A stretch of DNA of 64,000 nt, taken from NCBI GenBank assembly GCA_949752745.1, contig OX457032.1, forward strand, positions 11,357,543 through 11,421,542, in the 5' to 3' direction. The position numbers and the translations under genes were made by a program. This DNA is from Protula sp. h YS-2021. Lineage: Eukaryota > Annelida > Polychaeta > Sabellida > Serpulidae. The notes under the pieces were generated by a model. That model had not been told where the DNA came from and ran no database searches. It worked only from the letters and a program-made list of their open reading frames with translations. Positions within the stretch are counted from its first letter, which is position 1; each line of letters starts with the position of its first letter. Shown one piece after another: positions 46,227-60,071 of this stretch.

Positions 46227-47649
46227 CCTTCATTTTTGTAGAAGGAATGGTTAAGAGTTGGGGATGAAAGTTCCAACAATGGAGAATAACGCGAGGCAAA
46301 TTTTTCTAGAGACACAGAGTATGCTTAATGGTATCTTAATGGTAACTCTTATAGTTATCTCGTTTACAATACAACTATGTCTTCTTATATGAGAATGAAG
46401 CAGGGATTTTCTTTCTTTTCTTATGCTGTTTGATAAATTTAATGATAACTGCACGTGACATGTTGGCACAATGAATAGAAACGCATTAATTAATAGCAAC
46501 GCAACTCTAAGCATCATAATAAATCGTTTGGGGAAGGTATTTTCTGAGTCAGTTTCGTGTTTAATACGCTTATTATATGTACTTGATAATTTTTAACAAG
46601 CATCAGAATTATAGTAATTTTATTTCACGAGCACCAGTGCACATACAAAGTAAACAATAGTGTATCCCTGAAACACCGCAAATGTAACTATAGAGTACAG
46701 AAAGTGTGTACTTGACACCGAATTGATGTAACTATGCGTAAGCATATATTCTAGTATCACAAATGTAACACTGTGGTTTGACATAACTATGTGTAACCGT
46801 GTATCATTCTTAAACAATATATTGTAAGTTGCGGTCTCTTCTTTCTATATTGAATAATTTTGGAATTTACTGCAAACGGAAGAGCTTATTAAATTGCTTA
46901 ATTTTAGCAGCCTTTATTATGATTTTTACGGATCCAGAAATGTTCGAGCATTCAATTCATTCTAAGATGCAATTGTAAATTGTTTTCACACATAATTTAA
47001 GTATTTCCTTTAATTGACAGTTAATATTCGTATCCATTTAACTGTCAAGAGCGTGCGTTTACGTGTTCTTTGTCACTTTGATTTATTCCATAAATTTATT
47101 TAGCGCGTTCATTCTGAAATCAGAAATCGGCGTATCTCGGGTTTTTCCCTGAAGTAGCCTGCTTTTTATACTGCCGCATATAATACCTAATAAGATGGCT
47201 ATTTGAGCATGCATATAAGGTCTGTGTTTTGAAGATTAAGATATGTCTTTTAGGTTTAGGAACAACCTAGGGAAAGATTTCCTTTCATCAATGCGAAAAC
47301 AAAGCTTACAAATTTATTGACGTGACTTAAAATATTAACATGATGCCACAGTGGTGATAACATTATCTTATGTTAGTTCAAAAGACATATGAACAGACCA
47401 ACAAAAACTAAGCGTTAATAACACATGAATACATCAATGGAACAGGGTTAATGGCAATTAATGAGGTGTCCGTATTGTCTTTTGTGTGACATGTAAAGAG
47501 CGTTCACTAATATAAAGGAAATGTGAGTTTCCGACATGTACCAAAAGTCATGAAATATAAGTAAAACCACACTAGTCTTTGAACTGATCCGAAACGCTCC
47601 CACGTCCTTCCACACAGTTTGCATTCGCCTTTCAAACTCGTGATACCAG

Positions 47650-50335
47650 AGTGGTTTGTGGGATCAGTCCACCCGCTCCTGCTAGATCATTTTTCTATTT
47701 GGTGTTGATGGATTTTAACACATTTAATCATATGAGTTGCAATTATGATCGCGTTTTAAGGATAAATAAAGACTGAATGCGAAACTATTTGGAAAACATG
47801 AGAGTTTTCAGAGAACATTAGCAACATTGGTAAGATCTAACACTGTGGTTAATGGCTCTACTAAATATCCCAGAACATATTGCCAATAGGACATTTCTGA
47901 GCATAAGCTGCTTTTATTTCGGTACCATTTATATCAAAGGCAAAGGCAATAATGTAAAAAAAAGTTTCCAAAGAATGTGACTTAAATAAACAAAGTCATT
48001 AATTTTTATTGAATAGCGCAGATGGCCAAAATCCAGAAATAGTTGATTAATTAAAGTTTAGATAGTTTAGAAATTACCTTTTCAGGTACAAGCTGAGACA
48101 GTCACAATCAGATCTAATTGAGAAATTGACTATACACTTCGCGCATGCACATACATAGAAAATATTCGAAAAATATTTTGAAGTGATACATTTTCAAGGG
48201 TTGACCATTATAAACAAACTGTGTAACAGTGACATATTCATGAAAATTGAAAACCTTTTCACCAAATTGGTTGGAGGGCTAAATTGCAGTTTTACAAGTT
48301 ATTAGAAATTCGAAACCGTAATATGTGGCTGTGTAATGACAGCACATAAATAAACAGTAAAATCGAATACTCAAGGTATTGGCAAATGAACTTGTTTCGT
48401 TGTTTCGTCAGTGGTGTTTCCCATAAATCTTCGTTGGCTTATTCATTGCAATTTACCTGTGAAACACTTACGGTATTTGGAACAGCGTAAAGGCAAAAGT
48501 TCTCATTGAATCGTGCTACACAACCAAAAGCTAGAACTAGAACTGGAACTCACAGGAACTCACTGGAATCCACAGCCAAAAACAAAAACAAAGCTCTAAA
48601 AATTTAGATTTTGATTTAGATTTTGATTTAGATTTTGCTTGCTTTTTATTTCTTAAGGTTTGCAACTGTTAAAAGTGAAATGCAATGCCGTTAATAAAAT
48701 TTGTTAATGACATTAATGAAATTAATCTGAGCAGATAGCGTTGTGGCAAACATACAACTTTACTGTACGTTGCGGTCATAGTCAGAACATAACTTATTGA
48801 CATTACTTTTAATATAATAGATTTCGATGTCGCTGCCTAACCTCCAAAGAAACTCCACTATAGATAATTATTTCTTCATAAAGTTTACAAAGAAATATAT
48901 GTATTGAATAAAGAAATTAAGGAATGTTGCTATTCTGCTTTTTGTCATAGTTTCCATCAAATAGAGGCCTCCTGTATGTAACCTTTGGGCTGCATGTCAT
49001 CGGCAGAGGTAAAAAAGTGACCTCTTGTACATGAAATCTTTTGGTCACATGTCATCGGCTGAGGTCGGAAAGTGACTTCCTTTATAATTAATTTTCGGGC
49101 CGCATGACATCGGCTGGTTTCAAAAAGTAACCCCTTGCATATGAAATCTTTGGATCACATGTAATCGGTTGAAGTCGGAAAGTGACCTCCTGCATATTTG
49201 ATCTTTGGGCCGCGTCTCATCGACTGAGGTCACCTTGGAGAACACTACGTTTAAATGATATCTGTTCTGATATGATTTCATAATGATATAGAAATGCATA
49301 AGGTTGACACCAGGTGACACAGTTGAATAAACATAACAAAACTTTGATAAAGATACATATTGTATTTAGAAGTGAAAGGTAAAATAAAGTCGTTTCGCTG
49401 AATGCTTATAATATTAGCTTTCTCCGTTCATAAAATACATAAAAAAATAAAATAACCTCTTTATTTCATGGCTGTTTATATTATAATCACTTTGCCAGTA
49501 ATTTCTACTTGCAAACGTTTGCAAATGTGTATAAGTTATAAGATATTCTGAAGTTTCTCCTCTTTCTTTCATTTTTTGTTACCTTAATTGCCGTTGTATG
49601 GTTTCTAAAAAAACTATTCCTATTATTTTCCGTTGGATGGTTTCTAAACAAACTATTCCTACACTATTTGATGAAGGATGACATAAAGATGACAAGGTCT
49701 CGGTAAATCCACTCAACGGCTACGTCAAGGTCAAATTGTGGTTAAAATTATTTTTTTCTAATAATCCTTTCCAGAAGCGGAGCTTCATATTTAGTGCACT
49801 TGTAGAAAATCATCCGAGATCGGTGAAACAGCGAATATTTTTGATCTTGATCGCAAAGCTCAAGGTAAAAGCGAGGTCAAGATATTATTCAAAATGCCTA
49901 CTAATCACTACAAGGGGCCACAAAAAGTGTGCAAATCCCAGTTTGAATATATATACATACTCAATAGGGGGCAACCTTCCATTCTGAATCTTGATCTTGA
50001 GCGTCAAGCGTATACCGTTACGATAGCCATCTTATCTAGAAAATGGTTAGAAATCAAGCCATTTTGGGCCTAAACAACGCTAAATATCACTTCCTTGGTA
50101 ACTTTAACCTTTGTGGTCACCGTCAAAGTAAAAAATCGGAAGTTCATTATTATATTGAAAACGATTAGACATAGAGCAAATTTGAGTTCATATATATAAA
50201 GTGTACTAAAATTATTATTAAATAATGAATATGCTTTTAAAAATCCAAAAAGAAAAGCAGAAGTAGTGACCCCCCACAAATATCCAAACTGAGAACTAAA
50301 TTTCATGAAAATCTATCCAGTGTTGCCGAAATCCT
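47650..50335. other. No gene; minor repeats
   Basis: AT-rich DNA. A short (GATTTAGATTTT)n stretch lies at 48605-48640. Five degenerate ~60-bp units with TTTGGGCCGCATGTCATCGG and AAAGTGACCTCCT words lie at about 48968-49240. Diverged AAGGTCA-family units lie at about 49680-50200. No exon supported. Confidence 0.55.
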
Positions 50336-50338
50336 ATG

Positions 50339-50339
<1 letters not shown>

Positions 50340-50404
<65 letters not shown>
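50340..50404. repeat. (AT)n microsatellite
   Basis: About 32 AT dinucleotides immediately before the hairpin at 50427. Confidence 0.95.
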
Positions 50405-50406
<2 letters not shown>

Positions 50407-50426
50407 TACAGAGAATCTGTGAAATT

Positions 50427-50446
50427 AGGGATTTCATGAAATCCCT
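50427..50446. other. Perfect 20-bp palindrome, element-end hairpin
   Basis: AGGGATTTCATGAAATCCCT is its own reverse complement and is followed by AGTGGATTCGTG. It matches the pattern GGGATTT…AAATCCCTAG plus ATT at 55932 and, degenerate and inverted, at 32590. CGACCGACCGAC follows at 50497, recalling the tetranucleotide tracts inside other hairpin ends here. Confidence 0.7.
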
Positions 50447-50619
50447 AGTGGATTCGTGTTATAATTTGCAGATTAGATTATTGCAAAGGTCTTGCCGCGT
50501 TCGACCGACCGACAAACCGACACGCGGTCGATCGCATATATTCCTTGTGGAGAAAAAAAAAGTTGTTTTGTCAGGATACTGCGAAACTAATGGTAAAGGT
50601 ACTGGGTAGAGCTGGTTGG

Positions 50620-50745
50620 ATGGAGTTGAAGCGAGTCGAGGAGTGTCGAGTAAGGGGTCGAGGGGGTCGAAGGAAGTAGGGGGTCGAAGAGGGGGATCGA
50701 GGGTGTCGAGGGTTTCGAAGCAGTAGGGCGACGGGGGTCGAGGAG
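50620..50745. repeat. GTCGAG-type short repeat
   Basis: Irregular GGTCGAGG, GTGTCGAG and GGGGTCGAAG units. Non-coding. Confidence 0.75.
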
Positions 50746-51079
50746 GACTCCATGAGGTATTGATGTCATTTCCATGTTTGGTGTTTCAGAAACATTTCGA
50801 GTAAGAACTTGAAAATATTTCTGGATTGAACAATAATAAAACAACGTGCAATACCGATGCTGAATGAGCAGCAGGAATAACAGCAATAATAACAATACGG
50901 TAAAAGTTTCCGCCAACAGAAGGTAGGCCGGCTTAGGTTATTAAATACCTTGGTGAATAATGAAATCAATCATCCGTCTATGGTGATTTATTTTATTATT
51001 TTTGCATTGAAGTTTTTAAGACTGAACTGTTACTTTATTCGTGTTTCTACATTGCTTATTATTGCAGAATCAACTCACG

Positions 51080-52715
51080 GCTGTAAAAACAGTATAACAA
51101 AAAAGTAAGAACTCAGTAAAACACAAAAAAGTAAGAACGCAGTAAAACATAAGAGAACATAAAAGAACACAATAAAACATAAAAAAGTAAGAACACGGGA
51201 AAACATAAAAAAGTAAGAACACAGTAAAACATGAAAAGGTAAGAACACGGTAAAACGTAAGAATGTAAGAACACGGTGAAACATAAAAAGTAAGAGCACG
51301 GTAAAACATGAAAAGTAAGAACATTTTAAAACATAAAAAAGTAAGAACATTGTAAAACATAAAAAAGTAAGAACGCAATAAAGCACAAAAAAGTAAGAAC
51401 GCAATCAAACATAAAAACTAAGAGCAAAGTAAACATAAAAAAGTAAAAACGCAGTAAAACATAAAAAAGTAAGAGCATGGTAAAACATAAAAAGTAAGAA
51501 CATAATAAAACATAAAAAAGTAAGAACACAGTAAAGCATAAAAAGTAAGAACGCAGCACAACATAAAAACTAAGAACATAGCAAAACATAAAAAAGTAAG
51601 AACGCAGTAAAACATAAAAAAGCATGAACACAGTAAAACATGAAAAAGTAGGAATGCAGTAAACATAAAAAGTAAGAACTCAGTAAAGCATAAAAACTAA
51701 GAACAAAGTGAAACATAAAAAAGTAAGAACGCAGTAAAACATAAAAAAGTAAGAACACGGAAAAACATACAAAAGTAAGAACACGGTAAAACATGAAAAA
51801 AGTAAGAATGCAGTAAAACATAAAAAAGTAAGAACGCAGTAAAACATAAAAAAGTAAGAACACAGAAAAACATAAAAAAGTAGGAATGCAGTAAAACATA
51901 AAAAGTAGGAATGCAGTGAAACATAAAAAAGTAAAAACACATTAAAACATAGAAAAGTAAGAACGCAGTAAAACTTAAAAAGTAAGAACACATTAAACAT
52001 AAAAAAGTAGGAATGCAGTAAAACATAGAAAAGTAAGAACGCACTGAAACTTAAAAAAGTAAGAATGCAGTAAAACAATAAAGAAGTAAGAATGCAGTAA
52101 AACATAAAAAAGTAAGAACTCAGTAAAACATAAAAAAGTAGGAATGCAGTAAAACATAAAAAAGTAGGAATGCATGAAAACATAAAAAAGTAGGAACACA
52201 GTAAAACATAAAAAGTAAGAACACAGTAAAACATAAAAAGTAGGAATGCAGTAAAACATAAAAAAGTAGGAATGCAGTAAAACATAAAAAAGTAAAAACA
52301 CAGTAAAACTTAAAAAGTAAGAACACAGTAAAACATAAAAAAGTAGGAATGCAGTAAAACATAGAAAAGTAAGAACGCAGTAAACTTAAAAGAGTAAGAA
52401 CGCAGTAAAACATAAAAAAGTAGGAATGCACTAAAACATAAAAATTAGGAATGCATGAAAACATAAAAAAGTTGCATTACTGTGTTCTTAAAAAGTAAGA
52501 ACACAGTAAAACATAAAAAAGTAGGAATGCAGTAAAACATAAAAAAGTAAGAACGCATTAAAACTTAAAAAAGTAAGAACGCAGTAAAACAATAAAAAAG
52601 GTAAGAAAGCAGTAAAACAAAGCAAAATGGCATTAAAACTTAAAAAATTAAGAACGCAGTAAAACAATAAAAAAGGTAAGAAAGCAGTAAAACAAAGCAA
52701 AATGTACGCCACTTG
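51080..52715. repeat. ~26-bp A-rich satellite, about 60 copies
   Basis: Units of GTAAGAACGCAGTAAAACAT plus AAAAAA, with 24-27 bp length variation. The minus strand stays open for up to ~200 codons in all three frames (Phe/Tyr/Leu/Cys-rich), because the unit lacks stops on that strand; these are not genes. Each unit contains GTAAGA, a perfect splice-donor core. Confidence 0.95.
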
Positions 52716-53620
52716 ATGGCTGCATCAATGACACCCAAGGCTTGACTTAGGAAACCACCGCAACTAAATGACCCATCCCATGTAAATGTGACCTCGAATG
52801 AGTTACAGCTGCACGGATTCCTTTATTAATTGACTCACTGTTCTGTTGCTTTACATCGAAATGCTTCGAATGCTTAGTTCCTTCAGAGCTATTAACATTT
52901 TTGCTGCTTATAGTCATGACGAACCTAATGAAAGTCAAACAATTGTCATCAGAGCTTTTCAGTCTACTTTATCATATAAATAAAAGTTGGAGGAATTTTA
53001 TTTTTATAGTGCAAAACTCTACAGAATCACGAAGATTTCTGAAGAAGAAAAGAAAGCTTATACTAAAACGAGTATTTGTTTGTCGGTCACCAAATTAATC
53101 AGTTCTTTTGAAAATTTCAACAGAAAAAATTTATTATAATCTCTTGCAAATAAATCAAACTCATGATACCGTATTTCCGTAACTCAACCAAAAATACAAA
53201 TGAATCAAAACAAGGTCACATTTTACTGTTCACAGAAGTTTGGTGTTATATAGTCGCATTCCGTAACGTGCGTGCAAGGCGTCTGCTTGTCGAAAAGATC
53301 AATTTTTATCCAAAATAGGCGGTTGTGAGTGCCATCCCAATTGTTCGGTGCTCTGACATAAACCGAGGCATAACGCTCCCTGATGCGTCTGTATTCGCAT
53401 TGGTGCCTATCTACGTGTTAAAACTGGGACCTGGCCTCGTCTAAAATGACGCGTCGCCAATTACACATTTTCCAAGGGCTTCCTTTGACTGAAATTGTTT
53501 GCCTAACGCATTCGATCTCGATAATTAAACTGTGCGGATGATGCTCCCTGATTCCGGTTTCACGGAGGCGTCAAATGATTAGTTCTGCACTCATCCGGCT
53601 GTTTGCTTTTCCTAATGCCT
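52716..53620. other. No gene recognised
   Basis: Unique-looking DNA between two satellites. Short frames on both strands have no splice or family support. Confidence 0.5.
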
Positions 53621-53624
53621 GCGT

Positions 53625-54985
53625 TCATTGTCACACTGCGAAAGCGATCACCGAGGTGCATTGTCACCCTACGAAAGCGATCTCCGAGGTGCATTGTCAC
53701 ACTGCGAAAGCCATCACCGAGGTGCATTGTCACCCTGCGAAAGCGATCACCGAGGTGCATTGTCACACTGCGAAAGCGATCTCCGAGGTCATTGTCAAAC
53801 TGCGAAAGCGATCTCCAAGGTGCATTGTCACACTGCGAAAGCGATCACCGAGGTGCATTGTCACCCTGCGAAAGCGATCACCGAGGTGCATTGTCACCCT
53901 GCGAAAGCGATCACCGAGGTGCATTGTCACACTGCGAAAGCCATCACCGAGGTGCATTTTCGCACTGCGAAAGCGATCTCCGAGGTGCATTGTCACCCTG
54001 CGAAAGCGATCACCGAGGTGCATTGTCAGACTGCGAAAGCGATCACCGAGGTGCATTGTCAGACTGCGAAAGCGATCACCGAGGTGCATTTTCGCACTAC
54101 GAAAGCGATCTCCGAGGTGCATTGTCACCCTGCGAAAGCGATCACCGAGGTGCATTGTCAGACTGCGAAAGCGATCACCGAGGTGCATTGTCAGACTGCG
54201 AAAGCGATCGCCGAGGTGCATTGTCAGACTGCGAAAGCGATCACCAAGGTGCATAGTCAGACTGCGAAAGCGATCACCGAGGTAAAATGTCACACTGCGA
54301 AAGCCATCACCGAGGTCATTGTCACACTGCGAAAGCGATCTCCGAGGTGCATTGTCACCCTGCGAAAGCGATCACCGAGGTGCATTGTCAGACTGCGAAA
54401 GCGATCACCGAGGTGCATTGTCAGACTGCGAAAGCGATCGCCGAGGTGCATTGTCAGACTGCGAAAGCGATCTCCGAGGTGCATTGTCACACTGCGAAAG
54501 CGATCGCCGAGGTGCATTGTCAGACTGCGAAAGCGATCACCAAGGTGCATAGTCAGACTGCGAAAGCGATCACCGAGGTAAAATGTCACACTGCGAAAGC
54601 CATCACCGAGGTCATTGTCACACTGCGAAAGCGATCTCCGAGGTGCATTGTCACCCTGCGAAAGCGATCACCGAGGTGCATTGTCAGACTGCGAAAGCGA
54701 TCACCGAGGTGCATTGTCAGACTGCGAAAGCGATCGCCGAGGTGCATTGTCAGACTGCGAAAGCGATCATCAAGGTGCATAGTCAGACTGCGAAAGCGAT
54801 CACCGAGGTAAAATGTCACACTGCGAAAGCCATCACCGAGGTCATTGTCACACTGCGAAAGCGATCTCCGAGGTGCATTGTCACCCTGCGAAAGCGATCA
54901 CCGAGGTGCATTGTCAGACTGCGAAAGCCATCACCGAGGTCATTGTCACACTGCGAAAGCGATCTCCGAGGTGCATTATCCAGAT
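53625..54985. repeat. 33-bp satellite with higher-order structure, about 41 copies
   Basis: Units of GCATTGTCACACTGCGAAAG plus CGATCACCGAGGT. Variants (CACACTG, CACCCTG, CAGACTG; ATCACC, ATCTCC, ATCGCC) recur in blocks. The marker GGTAAAATGTCACAC occurs at 54281, 54577 and 54807, giving higher-order periods of 296 and 230 bp. All plus frames and one minus frame remain open for up to 317 codons; these are not genes. Base composition is richer in GC than its flanks. Confidence 0.95.
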
Positions 54986-54989
54986 ACGC

Positions 54990-55920
54990 CGGTCCTGACA
55001 AGGCGTCGTAACACAGGACGCCGGCTTTGAGGTCTATCTTACATGAGCCCTGTCTCGTGGCAGCGCCTTGAGGAGCACCCGTCAAGCGATCCATGACATG
55101 GATACACCACTCTGTAACGTGCCTCCCTCGTGACAGCTTTATGTCCGTCGCGGCATGTTAACGTGCGCTGGTTGTCGCTGACCCCTAAACTGTAAGTGCT
55201 GGCTATGCCTAAGAAAGCTCTAAAGAAAAAAATTCAAAGAACAGGGATTCACGTGTGCCAAATATAGAATCCCGTCATAACCACCATGAAAACTGAGGTA
55301 AAAAACGAAACAACAGCGTGCAAAAATTGAGTCAGGTTCTACTGGTCAAAATGCCGTAAAAAAACTAACTCTTTTACAAAATATTCAGTTTTTAGGTGCA
55401 AACTTCACTACTTTCGTCCTTCAATATACTTTATCACATATTCCTTATACCTACATAGAACACTTGTATGATAATCTGGATCTGGCGGCACGCTCTCGGG
55501 ATGTCCCGTCACAAATCCAAACGCGGCAAGCGTGGATCAATGAGCGACACAGCTATCCGCGTTAGTGTCTGAACGTTTGATAATGTCAAGGATTCGTCAT
55601 GTTCCAGATCTAAGCCTGGCAAATGGGTCCCACTCGTTATTTACAAGCAATAATTTCTATGTTCGCCAAAAATGTGATTTTAGTTCGTTTGAAGTTGTTT
55701 GCTTACGTGTTAACAGTTGTGAATTGATCAATTGACTTATTGAAACTCTTTGAATAAATACCTTGTCTAACATGGAGCATTTGACCTGCTCGTAACCTTT
55801 TCTTTGTCCTTCAGTGTACTGAATTTATTGATTTTTGCTGTATTTTTTTCTTTTTTCTGTATCTCAAAAAAAAAAAAAAAAAAAGTGTGAATGCGCCGAT
55901 TAGCATTCTTCGTGTATTAT
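54990..55920. other. No gene recognised
   Basis: Mixed-composition DNA with an A run at 55867-55884. No exon or RNA gene supported. Confidence 0.5.
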
Positions 55921-55924
55921 ATTT

Positions 55925-56330
55925 ACAGTTGGGGATTTCCCAAAATCCCCTAGGGAATTGAATTTGTACGAAAATTTCAGCCGCAGTTGTGGCATGTTTT
56001 TTTTTCGTTTTTTTTTTTTAGTTTGTCCGTGGAACTAGTCAGAGGCCGTTAGGGCTAGAAAGATGAAATTTGGATATTATAAACTTCAGTATGTCCAGTT
56101 GATCCTCCTGTCATTTTTTAAAATTCGCTTAATTTTTCCATTAAAAAACGACAAAACAAATTTGCGAAACAGGCGGCAAGGAGCTGAGAGCAGTAGTTTA
56201 AGCTCGCTATATTGATCGCCCAATTCTCAATGAAAGCCATCACAGCCATCACAGCAAGTTTAAGTTGGCTGCAGCGTTTGGGTTTTTAACACTTGGCAAG
56301 TCTTTGACTTGGTCAAGGCTTATATGAATT
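55925..56330 (+). mobile_element. Dispersed repeat with hairpin end
   Basis: It begins ACAGTTGGGGA with the hairpin GGGGATTT-CCCA-AAATCCCC (55932-55951), then TAGGGAATTGAATTTGT. It is the inverted counterpart of 32290-32610 (shared AGTTTGTCCGTGGAACTAGT and AAAACGACAAAACAAATTTG). AAGGTCA-family units follow at about 56500-56850. Confidence 0.6.
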
Positions 56331-57950
56331 TGTGCAGGCAGCCGTTGGTGCTTTTTTGCTTGACAGTGAAAATTCATTTTCTTGTCTCAGCTTCTTGCGT
56401 GTGCAAGTTTAAGTTGGCTGAAGCGCTTGGGCTTTTTCCAAATTGCTAAAGAATGATGAAATTTGGCTCGCTGATAGAGGGTGATTAAACGCCATAAAAT
56501 CCGCATGACCTTAGAGAACGACTGACTTCCTCGGCCATGGTCAATATCTCGGGTCATTATCTCGAGAGTTGGGCGATCAATACAGCGAGGCTGGAAGTGG
56601 GTCATTATCTCGGGTCATTATCTCGCAAACGGTTAAAGATTTTGGGCTTATTTTCGACCTTTTGGGCCTAAAAGACCATATATAAGAGGTACCTCGATGA
56701 CCTTGACCTCCTAGCCATGGTCAAAGTTAAAAACCGGAAGTGGGCCATTATCTCGAAACGGTTAGATATAGAACAATTTTGAGCTTGTTTTCGAACCTTA
56801 GGGCCTAAAAGACGACATGTGAGAGGTTAAGAGAGGTTCAAAATCGTATTTTTTTGTGATCCTTGAGTGTAATTTTCGTTACTCGGTAGCGAAAACGGTC
56901 TAGTTTTTATCTTAATTTTTATTGCATCCAAGTTGCATATTAATAAACAGTCTCAATGAATAATGTGTGAACAATAAAAAAAAAACGAGAGATTAAAACA
57001 TCACATTTTATAGCCTAATCTACAATCAGAACAATAAACTTATGTTATCGAACACCATAATACAAATTGTATCAACGTTGACCATTCTACTTTTAGGATA
57101 AGCGGGATAACTGGTTCTGACACTTTCATCTTTTATCAAGGCATTTATTTATTATTTCACATTGTGTCATGTTACACATGATGTTTGGCTCTTATTTAAT
57201 TAAATGTGAAATACGAGGGTTAAAAAATACTTTAAAGCCAAACAGCTTACGATTGGTCCTCGTCTACATCACGCGAATGTCACGTGGTCTTCGTCTACAT
57301 CACGTGAATGTCACGTGGTTAGATGTGCATTATCTATGCACGAAGCACCATACAAATACTATCAAAAATAATTAAGGTGTTTAAAATTAGGAAGAGTCTA
57401 TTCGCACCGCAGGAATTAGCAGCGGAACATTTGTTTATTTGAAGTACTTGTTAAGTTCAACTGTAGTGCGAATAGACACTTCTCTAAAAATTATCTTTAA
57501 TCGACTTAAAAGTTGAAAACGCCGACAATTAAAAAGTGTTTTTTAATGCTCAGGAATTTTGGCGTGTAGGTGTGGCAAGGAGAAGGGCGGGGGTCGATCA
57601 CCATCTGCCCTGCGTTAGCGATGCAGCAGTACCGGGGGAGAACTTCAGTGGTCCGCTTGGCTTTTTGAAGTTAAATTGTCCTCTAAAAATAGAAATACAT
57701 TAAGATGATAACTTCCAAAGCCGTGAACAAGTAACAATGTGTTCAACATTAGTAATAAACTGCTATAGTTTACCGGATATCGCTTATCAGATTATTTTTT
57801 TTTATTTTACCGGATATCGCTTATCAGATTATTTTTTTTTTATTTTAACTTTTTTCATCAAGTTCATGTCTTTTGTTGGAACTGCAATTTCCAGCAAAGA
57901 ATTTGTGCTAAAAGAAGGGCTTTTGTGATCTCAAAACAGAGGGAGAGGGA
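56330..57950. other. Diverged satellites, no gene
   Basis: AAGGTCA-family units occupy about 56500-56850. Two small direct duplications are visible: ATCACGTGAATGTCACGTGG at about 57268-57320, and a 41-bp unit with TACCGGATATCGCTTATCAG at 57770-57848. No exon could be supported. Confidence 0.5.
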
Positions 57951-57954
57951 GATG

Positions 57955-57960
<6 letters not shown>

Positions 57961-58045
<85 letters not shown>
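57961..58045. repeat. (GA)n microsatellite
   Basis: About 40 GA dinucleotides with GGGA interruptions, followed by (GAAA)n and (GACA)n. Confidence 0.95.
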
Positions 58046-58049
<4 letters not shown>

Positions 58050-58184
58050 AAGAAAGACAGACAGAAATCTAAATCGCGCACATAGAACATACGTTGTAAA
58101 ACAGAGAGATAAGCAAAAGGCATCAATTTGAAACAGAGATGTAGCTGCTTAGCACAGTTTACACAAAATAGACTGCGGGTCCTA

Positions 58185-58465
58185 GTGAGGGATCTCCCAT
58201 TCTGGATCTCAGCTTGTGCAGGACTACTGTGAGGTGAGGGATCTCCCATTCTGGATCTCAATTTGTGCAGGACTACTGTGGGGTGAGGGGTCTCCCATTC
58301 TGGCTCTCTCAACTTGTGCAGGACTACTGTGGGGTGAGGGGTCTCTCATTCTGGATCTCAATTTGTGCAGAACTACTGTAGGGTGAGGGATCTCCCATTA
58401 TGGCTCTCAGCTTGTGCTTGACTACTGTGGGGTGAGGGATTTTCCATTCTGTATCTCAGCTTGTG
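58185..58465. repeat. ~50-bp tandem repeat, 5-6 copies
   Basis: Units contain GTGAGGGATCTCCCATTCTG, GGATCTCA and TTGTGCAGGACTACTGT, starting about 58186, 58236, 58285, 58336, 58386 and 58433. The region 58470-59330 holds no supported gene. Confidence 0.88.
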
Positions 58466-59333
58466 CACTGATTTTCGTAGAGATTTATTTTTAAATGATT
58501 TGACGTCGGATTAAGGTACCTTACGAGCAAAAGCAACATCTAAACAACGTTACTTGCTCGACGTCTAATCAGTGTTGTGTCAAAAACGTTGGTTAGACGT
58601 TTGTTTGTGGTCGCGACCAATCCCAACCAAAGTGTAACCACAGTTAATCTTGTGGTTTGGTCGTAGCCTCAAAATGACGTTTAATGGACCTTAAGAATGC
58701 TTACTGGGTGGGATATTCCATAAACTGATATGTTAATGAAGTTCATCCATTTCTCAGCCTCTGGGCAATTCATGTCCAGGTTTTCGCTTGCCATTATTTG
58801 ATGCATTGTTATGGTCTTTTGGCGTAATACAATCCAGTTTTATATGTGAAAAAGCGCAAAGTTCTTTTTAACGTGGACTTTTGTGCTAACCTTTTTTACA
58901 GTGAAAAAAAAAATGCCAAAACTAGGTTCGCAGTATCGTTTGCGACACTACTGGTCTGCTGTGTTACGGGATGAAATAATGCGGAAAAGTTGACGGCAAG
59001 AAACGTATCTCTACTACAATCTCTGTCTCTGGCAGATATGTTACAGAGTAATGCCAAAAAAAAAAAGTGACAAATTCACAAGTTTTCCAAGCCTTGCGCC
59101 CAACCGATGCATGATTCGCAGACCTTCTGGTATTTCTTTCATATATAGCTATACATATCATTCGCGCTGCTTTACTAACTCTAAAATGTTCCACATTGAT
59201 GGTTTAGACAAAAACAAAACATAACTGAGCTTATTTTCACAACCTGACTGCACTTAGTTTCCATGTCCATTGTTGTTAGTCTGACCTTTGTCTTGAAGCT
59301 CAAGGTCAAATGTCCTTAATTTAACACAAATGG

Positions 59334-59439
<106 letters not shown>

Positions 59440-59498
59440 CGAAAAAACAAGAGCGAATGGTTGAAGAAATATGTAAAACAAGAGAGAAAATGACTCAC

Positions 59499-59994
59499 TT
59501 TTGAACAGTAAGCTGAAGAAGATTACCACTGCTTTTGATGACTTGTGTGGCCTGGGCGTGGGTCAGCTGGGAGGCGTCATACTGGCCTATGGCTACTATC
59601 ATGTCCCCGGCTGCCAGGTTACACTGTTTCGCTGGTGTATTTGGGCTCACCTGAAACGGCGCACTAAACTATTAGCTAACTTGTTGAGCTCTAGTCCGGC
59701 ATTTTAGCAATCAGCTGAACATATTCCTCACACTGCTTGAACTAAAGAACGGAAGAATGAAACGATAGCCAAGATTATATACACATGAATATCAGTGTAT
59801 CAAGAATCCAGTTGTAAAACATTAATTAAATAGCTTTTAAAGGTCATGGCAATAATTTTTCCTTCTCAAATTCTACCCCTGAACAATTGACCTTTCATCA
59901 CCAATCTCAGCGAGGAGCCCCTCCCTTCCATTTGAGCTCAATACTTTAACAAACTGTGGCCTCTGAAAACAGGAAGTTCATTAAGCAACAAGAA

Positions 59995-60071
<77 letters not shown>

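Noticed and set aside
51070..52464. Hydrophobic Phe/Tyr/Leu/Cys-rich frames resembling membrane proteins
   Set aside because: They are translations of the minus strand of the 26-bp A-rich satellite, open in three frames at once.
53575..55011. Several long overlapping frames (up to 317 codons), Arg/Ser/Cys-rich or His/Ala-rich
   Set aside because: All three plus frames and a minus frame are open over the same 33-bp satellite, which argues for repeat by-products.
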